Assembly (NCBI GenBank): GCA_903821745.1
Contig: CAIJMI010000002.1
Coordinates: 1-46,334, forward strand
Source: Candidatus Gottesmanbacteria bacterium
Lineage (GTDB): Bacteria > Patescibacteria > Microgenomatia > UBA10105 > UBA927
Length of the DNA: 46,334 nt
Direction of reading: 5' to 3'
Shown here: positions 7,336 to 15,461 of the stretch, one piece after another
How positions within the stretch are numbered: position 1 is the first letter of the stretch
Layout: every line of letters begins with the position of its first letter
Notes under the pieces: model-generated
The model's database searches: none
What the model was told of the DNA's origin: nothing
Seen by the model: only the letters and a program-made list of their open reading frames with translations
Translations under genes and position numbers: made by a program

Positions 7336-8070
7336 ATGGAAACATCATTTGATTTAACACCAAGACAGGTATCTATTTTAAAAGCAATTATTGAGGAATA
7401 CATTACAACGGCTGAAGCCGTTGGATCAGAAACCCTAGATAAGAAATATAGTTTGGGCGTGTCACCTGCAACCATCCGAAATGAGATGGTACGGCTGACC
7501 GACATGAAACTTCTCAAGCAGCCACATACGTCAGCAGGCCGCAGTCCGACACCTGAGGCATTGAAGTTTTATGTTGAGCATTTGATGAAGGCAAAAGACA
7601 TGTCCGTTGCTGAGGAAATTTCCGTTAAGGAAAAGATTTGGGATTACCGCCAGGAAGTCGACAAACTGCTTCGAGAAGCAACACGGACCTTGGCCAATAT
7701 GACCAAGACCTTGGCGATTACGGCAACAAAAGACGGGGATATGTACATCTCCGGTACTGCCAACATTTTGGATATGCCGGAGTTTTTTGATTATGAATTG
7801 ACCCACGCATTATTTTTAGCGCTCGATCAGGTTGGATTCTGGTGGGAGCTTGTGGAAAAGCAACCGGAAAATGTTGATATTTTACTGGGTGAAGAATTGG
7901 GCGGTCGGGGAATTTTGCGGGAGTGCGGATTTGTGTTTAACAAATTCCAAACCCCACACATCTCCGGCATGATCGGCGTTGTTGGTCCGTCAAGACTCAA
8001 CTATCCGCGGCTGGTCCCAGTTGTTCGGTATATGGGTGGACTCATTAAGGAATTATCAACCAACTGGTAA
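7336..8070 (+). CDS. hrcA: Heat-shock repressor HrcA
   Basis: This 244-aa protein has an N-terminal winged helix with the HrcA signature (LTPRQVSILKAIIEEYITTAEAVGS, then YSLGVSPATIRNEMV, then QPHTSAGRSPTPEALKFYV). A central helical and GAF-like region follows, and the C-terminal motif is GMIGVVGPSRLNYPRLVPVV. HrcA is the autoregulated CIRCE repressor, and a CIRCE site covers its own promoter. It is about 100 residues shorter than typical HrcA (about 340 aa); the loss falls in the middle, around the inserted dimerisation domain. It is the first gene of the hrcA-grpE-dnaK operon. Confidence 0.95.
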   Translation: METSFDLTPRQVSILKAIIEEYITTAEAVGSETLDKKYSLGVSPATIRNEMVRLTDMKLLKQPHTSAGRSPTPEALKFYVEHLMKAKDMSVAEEISVKEKIWDYRQEVDKLLREATRTLANMTKTLAITATKDGDMYISGTANILDMPEFFDYELTHALFLALDQVGFWWELVEKQPENVDILLGEELGGRGILRECGFVFNKFQTPHISGMIGVVGPSRLNYPRLVPVVRYMGGLIKELSTNW

Positions 8071-8080
8071 ATCAATATAT

Positions 8081-8557
8081 ATGAAGCAAAACAAACAACA
8101 ACCAGAAGAAAAAAACGAAGAACACCATGTTGAACAGCAGGTGGAGAAGTTAATTGATGAGGCAGAGGTCTGGAAAAATAAATACATCCGAGCTCTTGCT
8201 GATTATCAAAATCTTGAGAAACGGACGATGGAAGAAACGCATGAGATACGGCTCTATGCAACACGAAATTTTTTGGAAAAATTATTGCCGATCATTGATA
8301 ATCTGGAACGCGCGGAAACACATCTTGGAGATGAAGGGTTGGCAATTGCTATGAAAGAACTATATGCCATGCTTGCAAAAAACGGGGTAGAAAAAATTGA
8401 CGTAGTCGGAAAAGCATTTGATCCGTATACGATGGAATGCATTGAAGTCACAGAAGGAGAAAAAAATGAAGTTGTCGAAATGACGAACCCCGGCTATACA
8501 ATGCATGGCAAACTGCTTCGGGAAGCAAAAGTAAAAGTCGGTGGAGGAGTTTTTTAA
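8081..8557 (+). CDS. grpE: Nucleotide exchange factor GrpE
   Basis: This 158-aa protein has a charged Gln/Glu-rich N-terminus and a long coiled-coil helix (VEKLIDEAEVWKNKYIRALA), then DYQNLEKRT, LLPIIDNLERA and the C-terminal beta-wing pattern (NGVEKIDVVGKAFDPYTMEC, then GYTMHGKLLREAKVKVGGG). GrpE releases ADP from DnaK. An upstream in-frame ATG at 7979 lies inside hrcA and would add 34 residues unlike GrpE, so I chose the ATG at 8081, 10 nt after the hrcA stop. Confidence 0.95.
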   Translation: MKQNKQQPEEKNEEHHVEQQVEKLIDEAEVWKNKYIRALADYQNLEKRTMEETHEIRLYATRNFLEKLLPIIDNLERAETHLGDEGLAIAMKELYAMLAKNGVEKIDVVGKAFDPYTMECIEVTEGEKNEVVEMTNPGYTMHGKLLREAKVKVGGGVF

Positions 8558-8586
8558 AAAGGTATAAAACGTATTAACCATTTTTT

Positions 8587-8592
8587 AGGAGG
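8587..8592 (+). promoter_or_regulatory. Consensus Shine-Dalgarno of dnaK
   Basis: AGGAGG lies 8 nt before the dnaK ATG. This is one of the few textbook ribosome binding sites in the window, where many genes have none, and suggests strong translation of DnaK from the operon mRNA. Confidence 0.85.
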
Positions 8593-8600
8593 TATAACCT

Positions 8601-10502
8601 ATGTCTAAAATTATTGGAATTGATCTTGGAACCACCAATTCATGTGTGGCGATTATGGAAGGCGGAGCACCGAAGGTGATCTATTCGGCAGAAGGAAGAA
8701 ATACCATCCCATCTGTTGTTGATCCAATCAAAAACATTGTCGGTGATGTTGCCAAACGCCAAATCATTATTCATCCGGAATCCACCGTATTTTCCGTTAA
8801 ACGGTTAATGGGCCGGAAATATAGTGATGCGAGTGTGCAGTTTGATAAGAAATGGTTGCCGTATGTCATTAAAGCCGGGAAAAATGATATGGCAGACGTA
8901 GAAGTAGAAAAAAAAGAATTTACGCCACAGGAAATCTCAGCAAAAATATTGGCAAAAATCAAAGCAGATGCCGAGGCGTATCTGGGAAGCCCGGTAACGC
9001 AGGCCGTCATTACGGTTCCTGCATATTTTGATGACAGTCAGAGACAGGCGACCAAACAGGCCGGAGAAATTGCAGGACTGGAGGTCATGCGTATTTTGAA
9101 CGAACCAACTGCGGCAGCACTTGCCTATGGACTCGACAAGAAAAATGCACACACGATCGCGGTTTACGATTTGGGAGGTGGAACGTTTGATATTTCCATT
9201 CTGGAACTTGGCGAAGGTGTGTACGAAGTAAAAGCAACGAATGGGGACACGCATCTTGGTGGCGATGACTTTGATAAACACATTCTCGATTACCTTGCCG
9301 ATGAGTTTAAAAAGGAACACGGCGTTGATCTTCGGAAAGATCCGCAGGCGTTACAACGGCTTCGTGATGCGGCAGAAAAAGCAAAGATTGAGCTTTCTAC
9401 ATCCATGGAAGCAGAAATCAATTTGCCGTTTATCACTCAAGGAAAAGAAGGACCGGTGCACTTAGTGACGAAATTGTCACGGGCAAAAATGGAATCACTT
9501 GTTGCGGATTTGATCAACAAAACCATTGATCCGGTCAAGAAATGCTTGGCTGATGCAAAGATCGACGTCAAAGCAATTGATGAAATCGTCTTGGTTGGAG
9601 GAATGACCAGAATGCCGAAAGTGGTTGATGTGGTCAAACAATTCTTTGGAAAACAACCGAACCAATCCGTCAATCCGGATGAGGTGGTTGCAATTGGTGC
9701 AGCTGTTCAGGCAGGGGTACTTGCAGGAGATGTCAAAGATGTTGTACTTCTTGACGTCACACCACTGACGCTTGGTCTTGAGACATTGGGAGCAGTATCA
9801 ACTCCATTGATTCCAAGAAATACAACCGTGCCAACAAGCAAGACAGAAATATTTTCAACTGCTGCTGACAATCAGACATCAGTTGAAATTAATGTCTTGC
9901 AGGGAGAACGGACGATGGCAAATGATAACAAGTCACTCGGCCGCTTTATTCTCTCCGGCATCCCACCGGCGCCACGGGGAGTGCCGCAAGTTGAAGTGAC
10001 GTTTGATATTGATGCATCAGGCATCCTCAATGTCACGGCAAAGGACAAAGCAACTGGAAAAGTAAGCACGATTAAGATTACGGGTTCCACAGGTCTTTCA
10101 AAGGACGAAGTGGAAAAGATGCGGAAAGAAGCAGAAGAGCACGCAGCTGAGGATACAGAAAAGAAAGAACAGATTGAAGTCAAAAATCGTGCAGAGAACA
10201 CAATCTACGTTGCTGAAAAAACCATCAAGGATGCGGGAGACAAAGCAAAAGCAGAGGACAAAACCGCAGTTGAAGAAAAGATTAAAGCCTTGAAGGATAT
10301 TTTGGAAACCGGCAGCAAAGAAGATCTTGAGACAAAGACGAATGAGTTATCTGAAGTCATGCAAAAAGTGGGAGCATCCATGTATCAAAAACCAGAAGGA
10401 ACACCAGAAGGACAAACACCTCCAGGGGAAGAACCAAAAGCAGAAGATGCGGGTGCAAAAAAAGACGACAAAAAAGTAGAAGAAGGGGAAGTCGTTAGCT
10501 AA
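8601..10502 (+). CDS. dnaK: Hsp70 chaperone DnaK
   Basis: This 633-aa protein has full-length Hsp70 architecture. The ATPase domain starts IIGIDLGTTNSCVAIMEGG and includes VPAYFDDSQRQATKQAGEIA, AVYDLGGGTFDISIL and VLVGGMTRMPKV. The linker is DVVLLDVTPLTLGLET, followed by the beta-sandwich substrate domain and a helical lid. The C-terminal tail is Pro/Glu/Lys-rich. It works with GrpE (upstream gene) and DnaJ (next gene, separate promoter) in protein folding. It is under CIRCE/HrcA control by virtue of the operon, and an intrinsic terminator follows. Confidence 0.98.
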   Translation: MSKIIGIDLGTTNSCVAIMEGGAPKVIYSAEGRNTIPSVVDPIKNIVGDVAKRQIIIHPESTVFSVKRLMGRKYSDASVQFDKKWLPYVIKAGKNDMADVEVEKKEFTPQEISAKILAKIKADAEAYLGSPVTQAVITVPAYFDDSQRQATKQAGEIAGLEVMRILNEPTAAALAYGLDKKNAHTIAVYDLGGGTFDISILELGEGVYEVKATNGDTHLGGDDFDKHILDYLADEFKKEHGVDLRKDPQALQRLRDAAEKAKIELSTSMEAEINLPFITQGKEGPVHLVTKLSRAKMESLVADLINKTIDPVKKCLADAKIDVKAIDEIVLVGGMTRMPKVVDVVKQFFGKQPNQSVNPDEVVAIGAAVQAGVLAGDVKDVVLLDVTPLTLGLETLGAVSTPLIPRNTTVPTSKTEIFSTAADNQTSVEINVLQGERTMANDNKSLGRFILSGIPPAPRGVPQVEVTFDIDASGILNVTAKDKATGKVSTIKITGSTGLSKDEVEKMRKEAEEHAAEDTEKKEQIEVKNRAENTIYVAEKTIKDAGDKAKAEDKTAVEEKIKALKDILETGSKEDLETKTNELSEVMQKVGASMYQKPEGTPEGQTPPGEEPKAEDAGAKKDDKKVEEGEVVS

Positions 10503-10524
10503 AAAATAAAATGGAGTATGGAAG

Positions 10525-10560
10525 CATCCCGCACATTCATAAAAAGCGGGATGTTTTTCT
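10525..10560 (+). terminator. Intrinsic terminator after dnaK
   Basis: CATCCCGC (10525-10532), a 13-nt A-rich loop, GCGGGATG (10546-10553) and TTTTTCT form a perfect 8-bp stem followed by a T-tract. It ends the hrcA-grpE-dnaK transcript before the dnaJ promoter. Confidence 0.9.
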
Positions 10561-10568
10561 GTTTCCTA

Positions 10569-10574
10569 TATAAT
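10569..10574 (+). promoter_or_regulatory. -10 box of dnaJ
   Basis: TATAAT sits 23 nt before the dnaJ ATG, just past the dnaK terminator. No clear -35 hexamer is visible; the T-tract of the terminator fills that position. No CIRCE copy is present, so dnaJ may escape HrcA control. Confidence 0.55.
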
Positions 10575-10597
10575 AGGTATCTTGAAGTGAGATTGGT

Positions 10598-11497
10598 ATG
10601 GCAGCAAAAAAAGATTTTTATGATGTATTAGGTGTTTCCAAGAGTGCTTCTGCGGAAGAACTCAAAAAAGCATATCGTAAGCTTGCTTTGGAATGGCACC
10701 CGGACCGGAATAAAGCAGCAAATGCTAATGAGAAATTTAAGGAAATAAACGAAGCATATTCCGTTTTGTCTGATAAACAGAAACGGGCAACGTATGACCA
10801 ATTTGGTCATGATGCATTTACTCCGGGTTCAGGCATGGGCGGCGGAGCGGGACGGGATCCGTTTGCAGGTTTTAGACAACAGGGGCCGTTTCAATATTCA
10901 TATTCTTCCTCTGGAGAAAATCCATTTGGTGCGGACGGATTTGATCCGTTTGATATTTTTGAACAGTTTTTTGGTGGTGGATTTGGCGGAGGTGGCCGTG
11001 GTGGAGGAAGACAACGGAGAAATGCGTATGAGATATCCATCGACTTTATGGAAGCAGTCCGCGGGGTAACCAAAGAAGTCATGGTGCCGAAAGGCGCTGC
11101 AGGGGAAGGATCCGAGAAAAAAACGATTAAAATCCCGGCAGGTGTTGATAACGGGAGCCGCATTCGCTTTGATGATTTTGATATTGTTATTTCCGTACGT
11201 CCGAGCCGTGAATTTACCCGGGAAGGCGATGATGTCGTGGTAACGCATGAAATATCCTTTACAAAAGCAGCACTTGGAGGCATTGAAGAGGTCAAAACCA
11301 TTGAAAAACCAGTTAAAATCCGGATTCCTGCGGGAACCCAGCCAGGAACCCTTATCCGGCTTCGTGGGCAGGGAGTGCCGCATGTTCGGGGTGGAGGACG
11401 GGGGGATGAATATGTCAAAATTCAGCTCAATATGCCTTCCCATTTAACCCACCGACAGAAGGAACTCTTGGAAGAGTTGGATGAAACCCTTCGGTAA
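10598..11497 (+). CDS. dnaJ: DnaJ-family co-chaperone lacking the zinc finger
   Basis: This 299-aa protein has a J domain (residues 5-70) with HPD at 34-36, a Gly/Phe-rich region (about 75-140), and two C-terminal beta-sandwich substrate-binding domains (YEISIDFMEAVRGVTKEVMV; IRIPAGTQPGTLIRLRGQGV). The four CXXCXGXG repeats of classical DnaJ are absent. The layout is therefore that of the CbpA/DnaJ type II group, about 80 residues shorter than E. coli DnaJ. It stimulates the DnaK ATPase and delivers clients. Since it is the only J protein in this chaperone locus, it may be the main DnaK partner. Confidence 0.92.
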   Translation: MAAKKDFYDVLGVSKSASAEELKKAYRKLALEWHPDRNKAANANEKFKEINEAYSVLSDKQKRATYDQFGHDAFTPGSGMGGGAGRDPFAGFRQQGPFQYSYSSSGENPFGADGFDPFDIFEQFFGGGFGGGGRGGGRQRRNAYEISIDFMEAVRGVTKEVMVPKGAAGEGSEKKTIKIPAGVDNGSRIRFDDFDIVISVRPSREFTREGDDVVVTHEISFTKAALGGIEEVKTIEKPVKIRIPAGTQPGTLIRLRGQGVPHVRGGGRGDEYVKIQLNMPSHLTHRQKELLEELDETLR

Positions 11498-11499
11498 GA

Positions 11500-11527
11500 T
11501 TGACGCCCGCTTCAAGCGTGTTATAAT
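11500..11527 (+). promoter_or_regulatory. Promoter of the nusA-infB operon
   Basis: TTGACG (11500-11505), a 16-nt spacer and TATAAT (11522-11527) start directly after the dnaJ stop. The predicted start is near 11534, giving a leader of about 67 nt that contains a terminator-like hairpin. Confidence 0.8.
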
Positions 11528-11554
11528 ACACCTATTGTAGTGAGAAGAAGTTGA

Positions 11555-11580
11555 GGTGGGCCTGAAACCCGCCTTTTTTT
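11555..11580 (+). promoter_or_regulatory. Terminator-like hairpin in the nusA leader (candidate attenuator)
   Basis: GGTGGG (11555-11560), a 7-nt loop (CCTGAAA), CCCGCC (11568-11573) and seven T form an intrinsic-terminator shape between the nusA promoter and the nusA ATG. An A-T pair extends the stem at its base. It cannot serve dnaJ alone, because the nusA promoter is upstream of it and the gene must be read through it. Attenuation, possibly NusA-responsive, is inferred. Confidence 0.65.
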
Positions 11581-11600
11581 ATAAATAAAAGGAAAAACAT

Positions 11601-12824
11601 ATGCCAGCAACAGTCAGAAGCGAATTTTCATTAGCATTAAACCAGGTAGCAACCGAGCGGGGACTTGATCCAAAAGTCGTCCTTGAGACAATCCGTGCTG
11701 CAATTCTTGCAGCCTACCGAAAAGATTACGGAACAGAAGAAATGGATTTGTATACGGTTGATGTGGATGCAGATACTGGAGAAGCAAAAGTCTTAAAGGA
11801 AGGCAAAGATGTGACACCTCCAGGTTTTGGCCGTATTGCCGCACAAACCGCAAAACAAGTCATTTTGCAACGGATCCGGGAAGCTGAAAAACAGGCAGTA
11901 CTGGCAGATTATCAGACAAAAGTCGGTAACATCGTTCCGGGAATGATTCTTCGGTTTGATGGACCAAATGTTGTTGTTGATATTGGTCGAACGCAGGCAG
12001 TGATGCCAATGACCGAACAAAATCAGGGCGAACGGTATCATTTAAATCAACGCCTTACCTTCTATATTGAAGGAATTCGAGAAACACCACGTGGTAATGA
12101 AATCATTGTCTCCCGTGCACACAAAGGACTCGTTGAAGGCTTGTTTGCCCGAGAAGTACCGGAAGTTGCGCAAGGAGCAGTTGAACTTCGAACCGTTGTT
12201 CGAGAAGCTGGCGGACGGACAAAAGTAGCAGTGTTTTCCAAACAATCCGGTGTTGATCCAGTAGGATCCTGTGTTGGACAAAAGGGAGTACGTGTTACTG
12301 CTGTTATTAATGAGCTTGGCGGAAATGAAAAAGTCGATATCATTCAATGGAGTGATGAGCCAAAAGCATTTATCATTGCTGCACTTGCTCCAGCAAAAGA
12401 TATTGATGTTGCCCTTGATGAAGCAAACAAAACCGCAACGGTCAAAGTTCCGGAAGATCAGTTATCTCTTGCTATCGGCCGGGAAGGACAAAATGTCCGA
12501 CTTGCTGCAAAGCTTACAGGATGGAAAATTGATATTCAGGGGAAAGCCGGCACGGTGATTGCACCAGAAGCTGGTAAAACAGAAGAAGCTGCACCTGCAG
12601 TTACAGAACCGGTTACAGGAGAAGCAGTGGAAACAAAAGAAGACGTGAAAAAAGAGGAAGTTGTAGAAGAAAAGGTAGAAAAGACAGAAGCGGTAAAAGA
12701 AGAAAAAGAGGAAATAAAGGAAGAGGAAAAAGAACAAGCAAAACCGGAAGCAGTTGCTCCAGCAGCTGACGCAGCACAGGTTGATCCAGTAGTTGAAGCA
12801 GTACCGTCTGATACGAAAGAGTAA
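11601..12824 (+). CDS. nusA: Transcription elongation/termination factor NusA
   Basis: This 407-aa protein has the NusA N-terminal polymerase-binding domain (FSLALNQVATERGLDPKVVL), an S1 domain (VGNIVPGMILRFDGPNVVVD), and two KH domains with GSCVGQKGVRV and LAIGREGQNVRLAAKLTGW. After residue about 320 it continues as a long Glu/Lys/Val/Ala-rich tail in place of the acidic repeats of E. coli. NusA modulates pausing, hairpin termination and antitermination. The start is supported by AAAGGA 5-10 nt upstream. It heads nusA-infB-DHH. A hairpin plus T-tract in its own leader suggests autoregulation. Confidence 0.95.
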   Translation: MPATVRSEFSLALNQVATERGLDPKVVLETIRAAILAAYRKDYGTEEMDLYTVDVDADTGEAKVLKEGKDVTPPGFGRIAAQTAKQVILQRIREAEKQAVLADYQTKVGNIVPGMILRFDGPNVVVDIGRTQAVMPMTEQNQGERYHLNQRLTFYIEGIRETPRGNEIIVSRAHKGLVEGLFAREVPEVAQGAVELRTVVREAGGRTKVAVFSKQSGVDPVGSCVGQKGVRVTAVINELGGNEKVDIIQWSDEPKAFIIAALAPAKDIDVALDEANKTATVKVPEDQLSLAIGREGQNVRLAAKLTGWKIDIQGKAGTVIAPEAGKTEEAAPAVTEPVTGEAVETKEDVKKEEVVEEKVEKTEAVKEEKEEIKEEEKEQAKPEAVAPAADAAQVDPVVEAVPSDTKE

Positions 12825-12853
12825 TCGTATGAGCGGCGTATTTGTAATCAGAT

Positions 12854-14311
12854 ATGAAAAAAAAGACAACAGAACCAGTTATTGCCAAAGGCAGACCGCC
12901 AATTGTTGCGGTACTGGGGCATGTTGATCACGGAAAATCGTCGCTTCTTGATTACATAAGGAAGACCCATGTTACAGAAAAAGAACATGGCGGTATTACC
13001 CAGGCAATTGGTGCATACCAAATTCCAGGCATAACCTTCATTGATACTCCAGGGCATGAAGCATTTGCAAAAATGCGTGCACGCGGTGCAACGGTTTCTG
13101 ATATTGCAATTCTCGTTGTTGCTGCGGATGACAGCGTCATGCCACAAACCAAAGAATCCATCCGGATGATCCAGGAAGCAAATGTTTCCATGATTGTGGC
13201 AATCAACAAAATTGATATGCCGGCCGCAAATGTTGATAAAGTGAAGCAGGATCTTGCAAGAAATGGCGTACAGGTTGAAGGATTTGGCGGATCTATCCCT
13301 TCTGTTGCAGTATCTGCAAAAACCGGAGCAGGTGTTAAAGAACTCTTGGACACCATCATGCTTGTTGCAGAGATGAAGGAACTGAAAAATGAGCCCGACG
13401 CACCACTGGAAGCCGTGGTTATTGAAAACAGAATTGATAAAGGGAAAGGCATGGTTGCAACCGTCGTTGTGAAAAAAGGAACACTCAAATTTGGAAGTTC
13501 CTTGTTTGATGGCGACAAACAGGTTGCAAAAGTACGGGCAATGTTTGATGAAAACAGAATTTCAATGACAGAAGCCAGTCCATCAAAACCAGTGGAAGTT
13601 CTTGGGTTTACGAGCTTGCCACAGGTAGGAGCAGTATTAACTGCAGTAGCTGTCGCAAAGACGGTTGTTGAAACAGTGAAAAAAGAAGTTGACCAGGCAC
13701 AGTCTATTGCAGACTTCTTGGCAAACATGAATGGCAAGAAAAAGCTTGCCGTCATTATCAAAGCAGATGTCTATGGATCCCTTGAAGCAATTCTTGAAGC
13801 ATTGGGAGATGATGTTGATATTGTGACCGCAGGAGTTGGAGAGATAAGTGATGCGGATGTCTTGATGGCAAAATCAACCGGAGCATTTGTTATCGGATTT
13901 AATGTGAAGTTAAAGACAGAAATTGAAAAACTTGCACAAATTGAAGGCGTCATCTGCAGAACTTACACGATTATCTATGAACTTCTTGATGAACTCCATG
14001 ATGTCATTGAAGGCGCCATGGAAGTGATTACCAAGGAGCGAGAACTTGGGAAAGGTCGGGTCTTGGCAGAATTTCCATTTAATGGTGTCCGTATTGCAGG
14101 AATCAAAGTCATGTCCGGACGTATTGCAAAAGGGGACCAAGTAAAAGTGATGCGGGGTGAAGAGGAAATAGGGAAAGCAAAGATTAAATCCGTGCGGCAT
14201 GGAAAAACAGAAGAAACAAGAATGGATGTGGGTGATGACTGCGGCATATTGTTTGATCGCATCGTTGATTTTGCATTAGGCGATGATATAATTGCGTTTA
14301 CGAACCATTAA
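12854..14311 (+). CDS. infB: Translation initiation factor IF-2, short form
   Basis: This 485-aa GTPase has G1 GHVDHGKSS, G2 around GGITQAIGA, G3 DTPGHEAF, G4 NKID and G5 SAKTG, followed by the C1 and C2 domains that bind initiator fMet-tRNA (ending ALGDDIIAFTNH). The long N-terminal extension of most bacterial IF2 (several hundred residues) is missing; the G domain begins after only about 15 residues. It lies 29 nt after nusA, the usual nusA-infB order. Short IF2 forms are usual in small genomes, so function is expected to be normal. Confidence 0.96.
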   Translation: MKKKTTEPVIAKGRPPIVAVLGHVDHGKSSLLDYIRKTHVTEKEHGGITQAIGAYQIPGITFIDTPGHEAFAKMRARGATVSDIAILVVAADDSVMPQTKESIRMIQEANVSMIVAINKIDMPAANVDKVKQDLARNGVQVEGFGGSIPSVAVSAKTGAGVKELLDTIMLVAEMKELKNEPDAPLEAVVIENRIDKGKGMVATVVVKKGTLKFGSSLFDGDKQVAKVRAMFDENRISMTEASPSKPVEVLGFTSLPQVGAVLTAVAVAKTVVETVKKEVDQAQSIADFLANMNGKKKLAVIIKADVYGSLEAILEALGDDVDIVTAGVGEISDADVLMAKSTGAFVIGFNVKLKTEIEKLAQIEGVICRTYTIIYELLDELHDVIEGAMEVITKERELGKGRVLAEFPFNGVRIAGIKVMSGRIAKGDQVKVMRGEEEIGKAKIKSVRHGKTEETRMDVGDDCGILFDRIVDFALGDDIIAFTNH

Positions 14312-14333
14312 TACCTGCCAACACTAGGGTTTT

Positions 14334-15242
14334 ATGGATGACGTTACAACAGCAACAGACATGACGCGCGTTAAAGAACTTGTTTCCCAAGCAAAAGACA
14401 TTCTTGTCCTCACGCACGCAAATCCCTCTTCAGACAGTATGGGCAGTGCACTTGCATTGTATGTAGCCATGAAAAATGCAGGAAAGCATGTGGTGGTCGG
14501 ATGCCCAACACCAATGACCGTGGAGTTTTCGAATTTTGTTGGAGCAAACAAACTGGAAACAAAATTTTCAAAGAAAAATTTTGTTATTTCCCTTGACTAT
14601 GAAGATGGATCCATCGACAAGGTAACGTACAACATTGAAGACAAAAAATTTAATCTCATTATTGAACCACGTCCCGGATTTGAGGATTTTAATGAAGATA
14701 ATGTAAGTTTTTCCCATAAAGGAACAGCGGCTGATGTGATTTTTACGATTGATACGATGCATCTTGGAGAGTTGGGGGAGCTGTATGAAGGGGAGAAAGA
14801 ACTGTTTGCAACGAGGCCGATTGTGAACATTGATAAACATCTTGAAAATGCACGGTATGGTGCAATCAATATCATTGATCATGCAGCAACGACAGCAGAA
14901 CTTGTTGGCACCGTCATGTCAGAAATTGGTACCCCGCTTACAGAAGATATTGCAACAAATTTATTGAATGCCCTCTATAGTGCATCTAATAATTTTCAGG
15001 GGGACATAACAGTACGAACATTTGAAGTTGCAGCGGCATGTCTCAAAGCCGGCGGAAAACGATTTACTACTGAAGTCGTCACACCTCCTGTTATTGCAGC
15101 GCCACAACCTCCAGTTGAAGAAGTAAAACCTATTCCTACTCCGCCCACTGAACTGGAACAAAAAAAAGTTCAACCTATTCCTCAAAATCCTCCAGAAGAT
15201 TGGCTAAAACCAAAGATCTTCAAAAGCTCAACAATAGCATAA
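14334..15242 (+). CDS. DHH-family (NrnA-like) protein with degenerate catalytic motifs
   Basis: This 302-aa protein aligns by pattern with DHH phosphoesterases: LVLTHANPSSDSMGSALAL (motif I), TIDTMHLGEL (motif II), NIDKHLENARYGAINIIDHA (motif III) and TTAELVG. In motif I the first Asp of the usual NPDGD is Ser (PSSD), and motif III reads DKH at 167-169 instead of DHH, so metal ligands are changed. No DHHA1 domain follows; the C-terminus is Pro-rich. It starts 22 nt after infB, the place where nrnA often lies (infB-rbfA-nrnA-truB). It may be an inactive or specialised oligonucleotide-binding homologue; activity is doubtful. Confidence 0.75.
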   Translation: MDDVTTATDMTRVKELVSQAKDILVLTHANPSSDSMGSALALYVAMKNAGKHVVVGCPTPMTVEFSNFVGANKLETKFSKKNFVISLDYEDGSIDKVTYNIEDKKFNLIIEPRPGFEDFNEDNVSFSHKGTAADVIFTIDTMHLGELGELYEGEKELFATRPIVNIDKHLENARYGAINIIDHAATTAELVGTVMSEIGTPLTEDIATNLLNALYSASNNFQGDITVRTFEVAAACLKAGGKRFTTEVVTPPVIAAPQPPVEEVKPIPTPPTELEQKKVQPIPQNPPEDWLKPKIFKSSTIA

Positions 15243-15280
15243 TTAGTAATAATATACTGATTTATTTTTTTGATTGAATC

Positions 15281-15458
15281 ATGGATAGACTGACAAAAGG
15301 CCAACGAAGCTATAACATGTCCAGAATTCGGTCTGAAAATACAAAACCAGAATTAATTTTTATAAAAAATTGAAAGAAAAAGGTTTTGAATTTAAAAAAC
15401 ATTATTCTATTCAAGGAAAACCTGATGCAGTTTTTCTAAAAGAAAAAGTGGCTGGCTT
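15281..15458 (+). pseudogene. Relic of a Vsr-type mismatch endonuclease (frameshifted, truncated)
   Basis: From the ATG at 15281, 30 codons encode a Vsr N-terminus (LTKGQRSYNMSRIRSENTKP, then ELIF) and stop at a TGA at 15371. In the frame shifted within the T/A-rich run at about 15355-15370, translation continues KKLKEKGFEFKKHYSIQGKP, then DAVFLKEKVA, which matches the next Vsr block (GKPD.VF). The following VFVHGCFWH metal-binding block, with the rest of the enzyme, is missing. Vsr nicks T:G mismatches beside Dcm-type cytosine methylation; no methyltransferase gene is nearby. A horizontally acquired, decayed remnant is the likely reading. Confidence 0.75.
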
Positions 15459-15461
15459 GCT

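Noticed and set aside
12952..13761. 269-aa minus-strand open frame inside infB
   Set aside because: Its composition (Ser/Thr/Ala/Phe-rich) is what the reverse strand of a GTPase gene gives; infB is unambiguous on the other strand.
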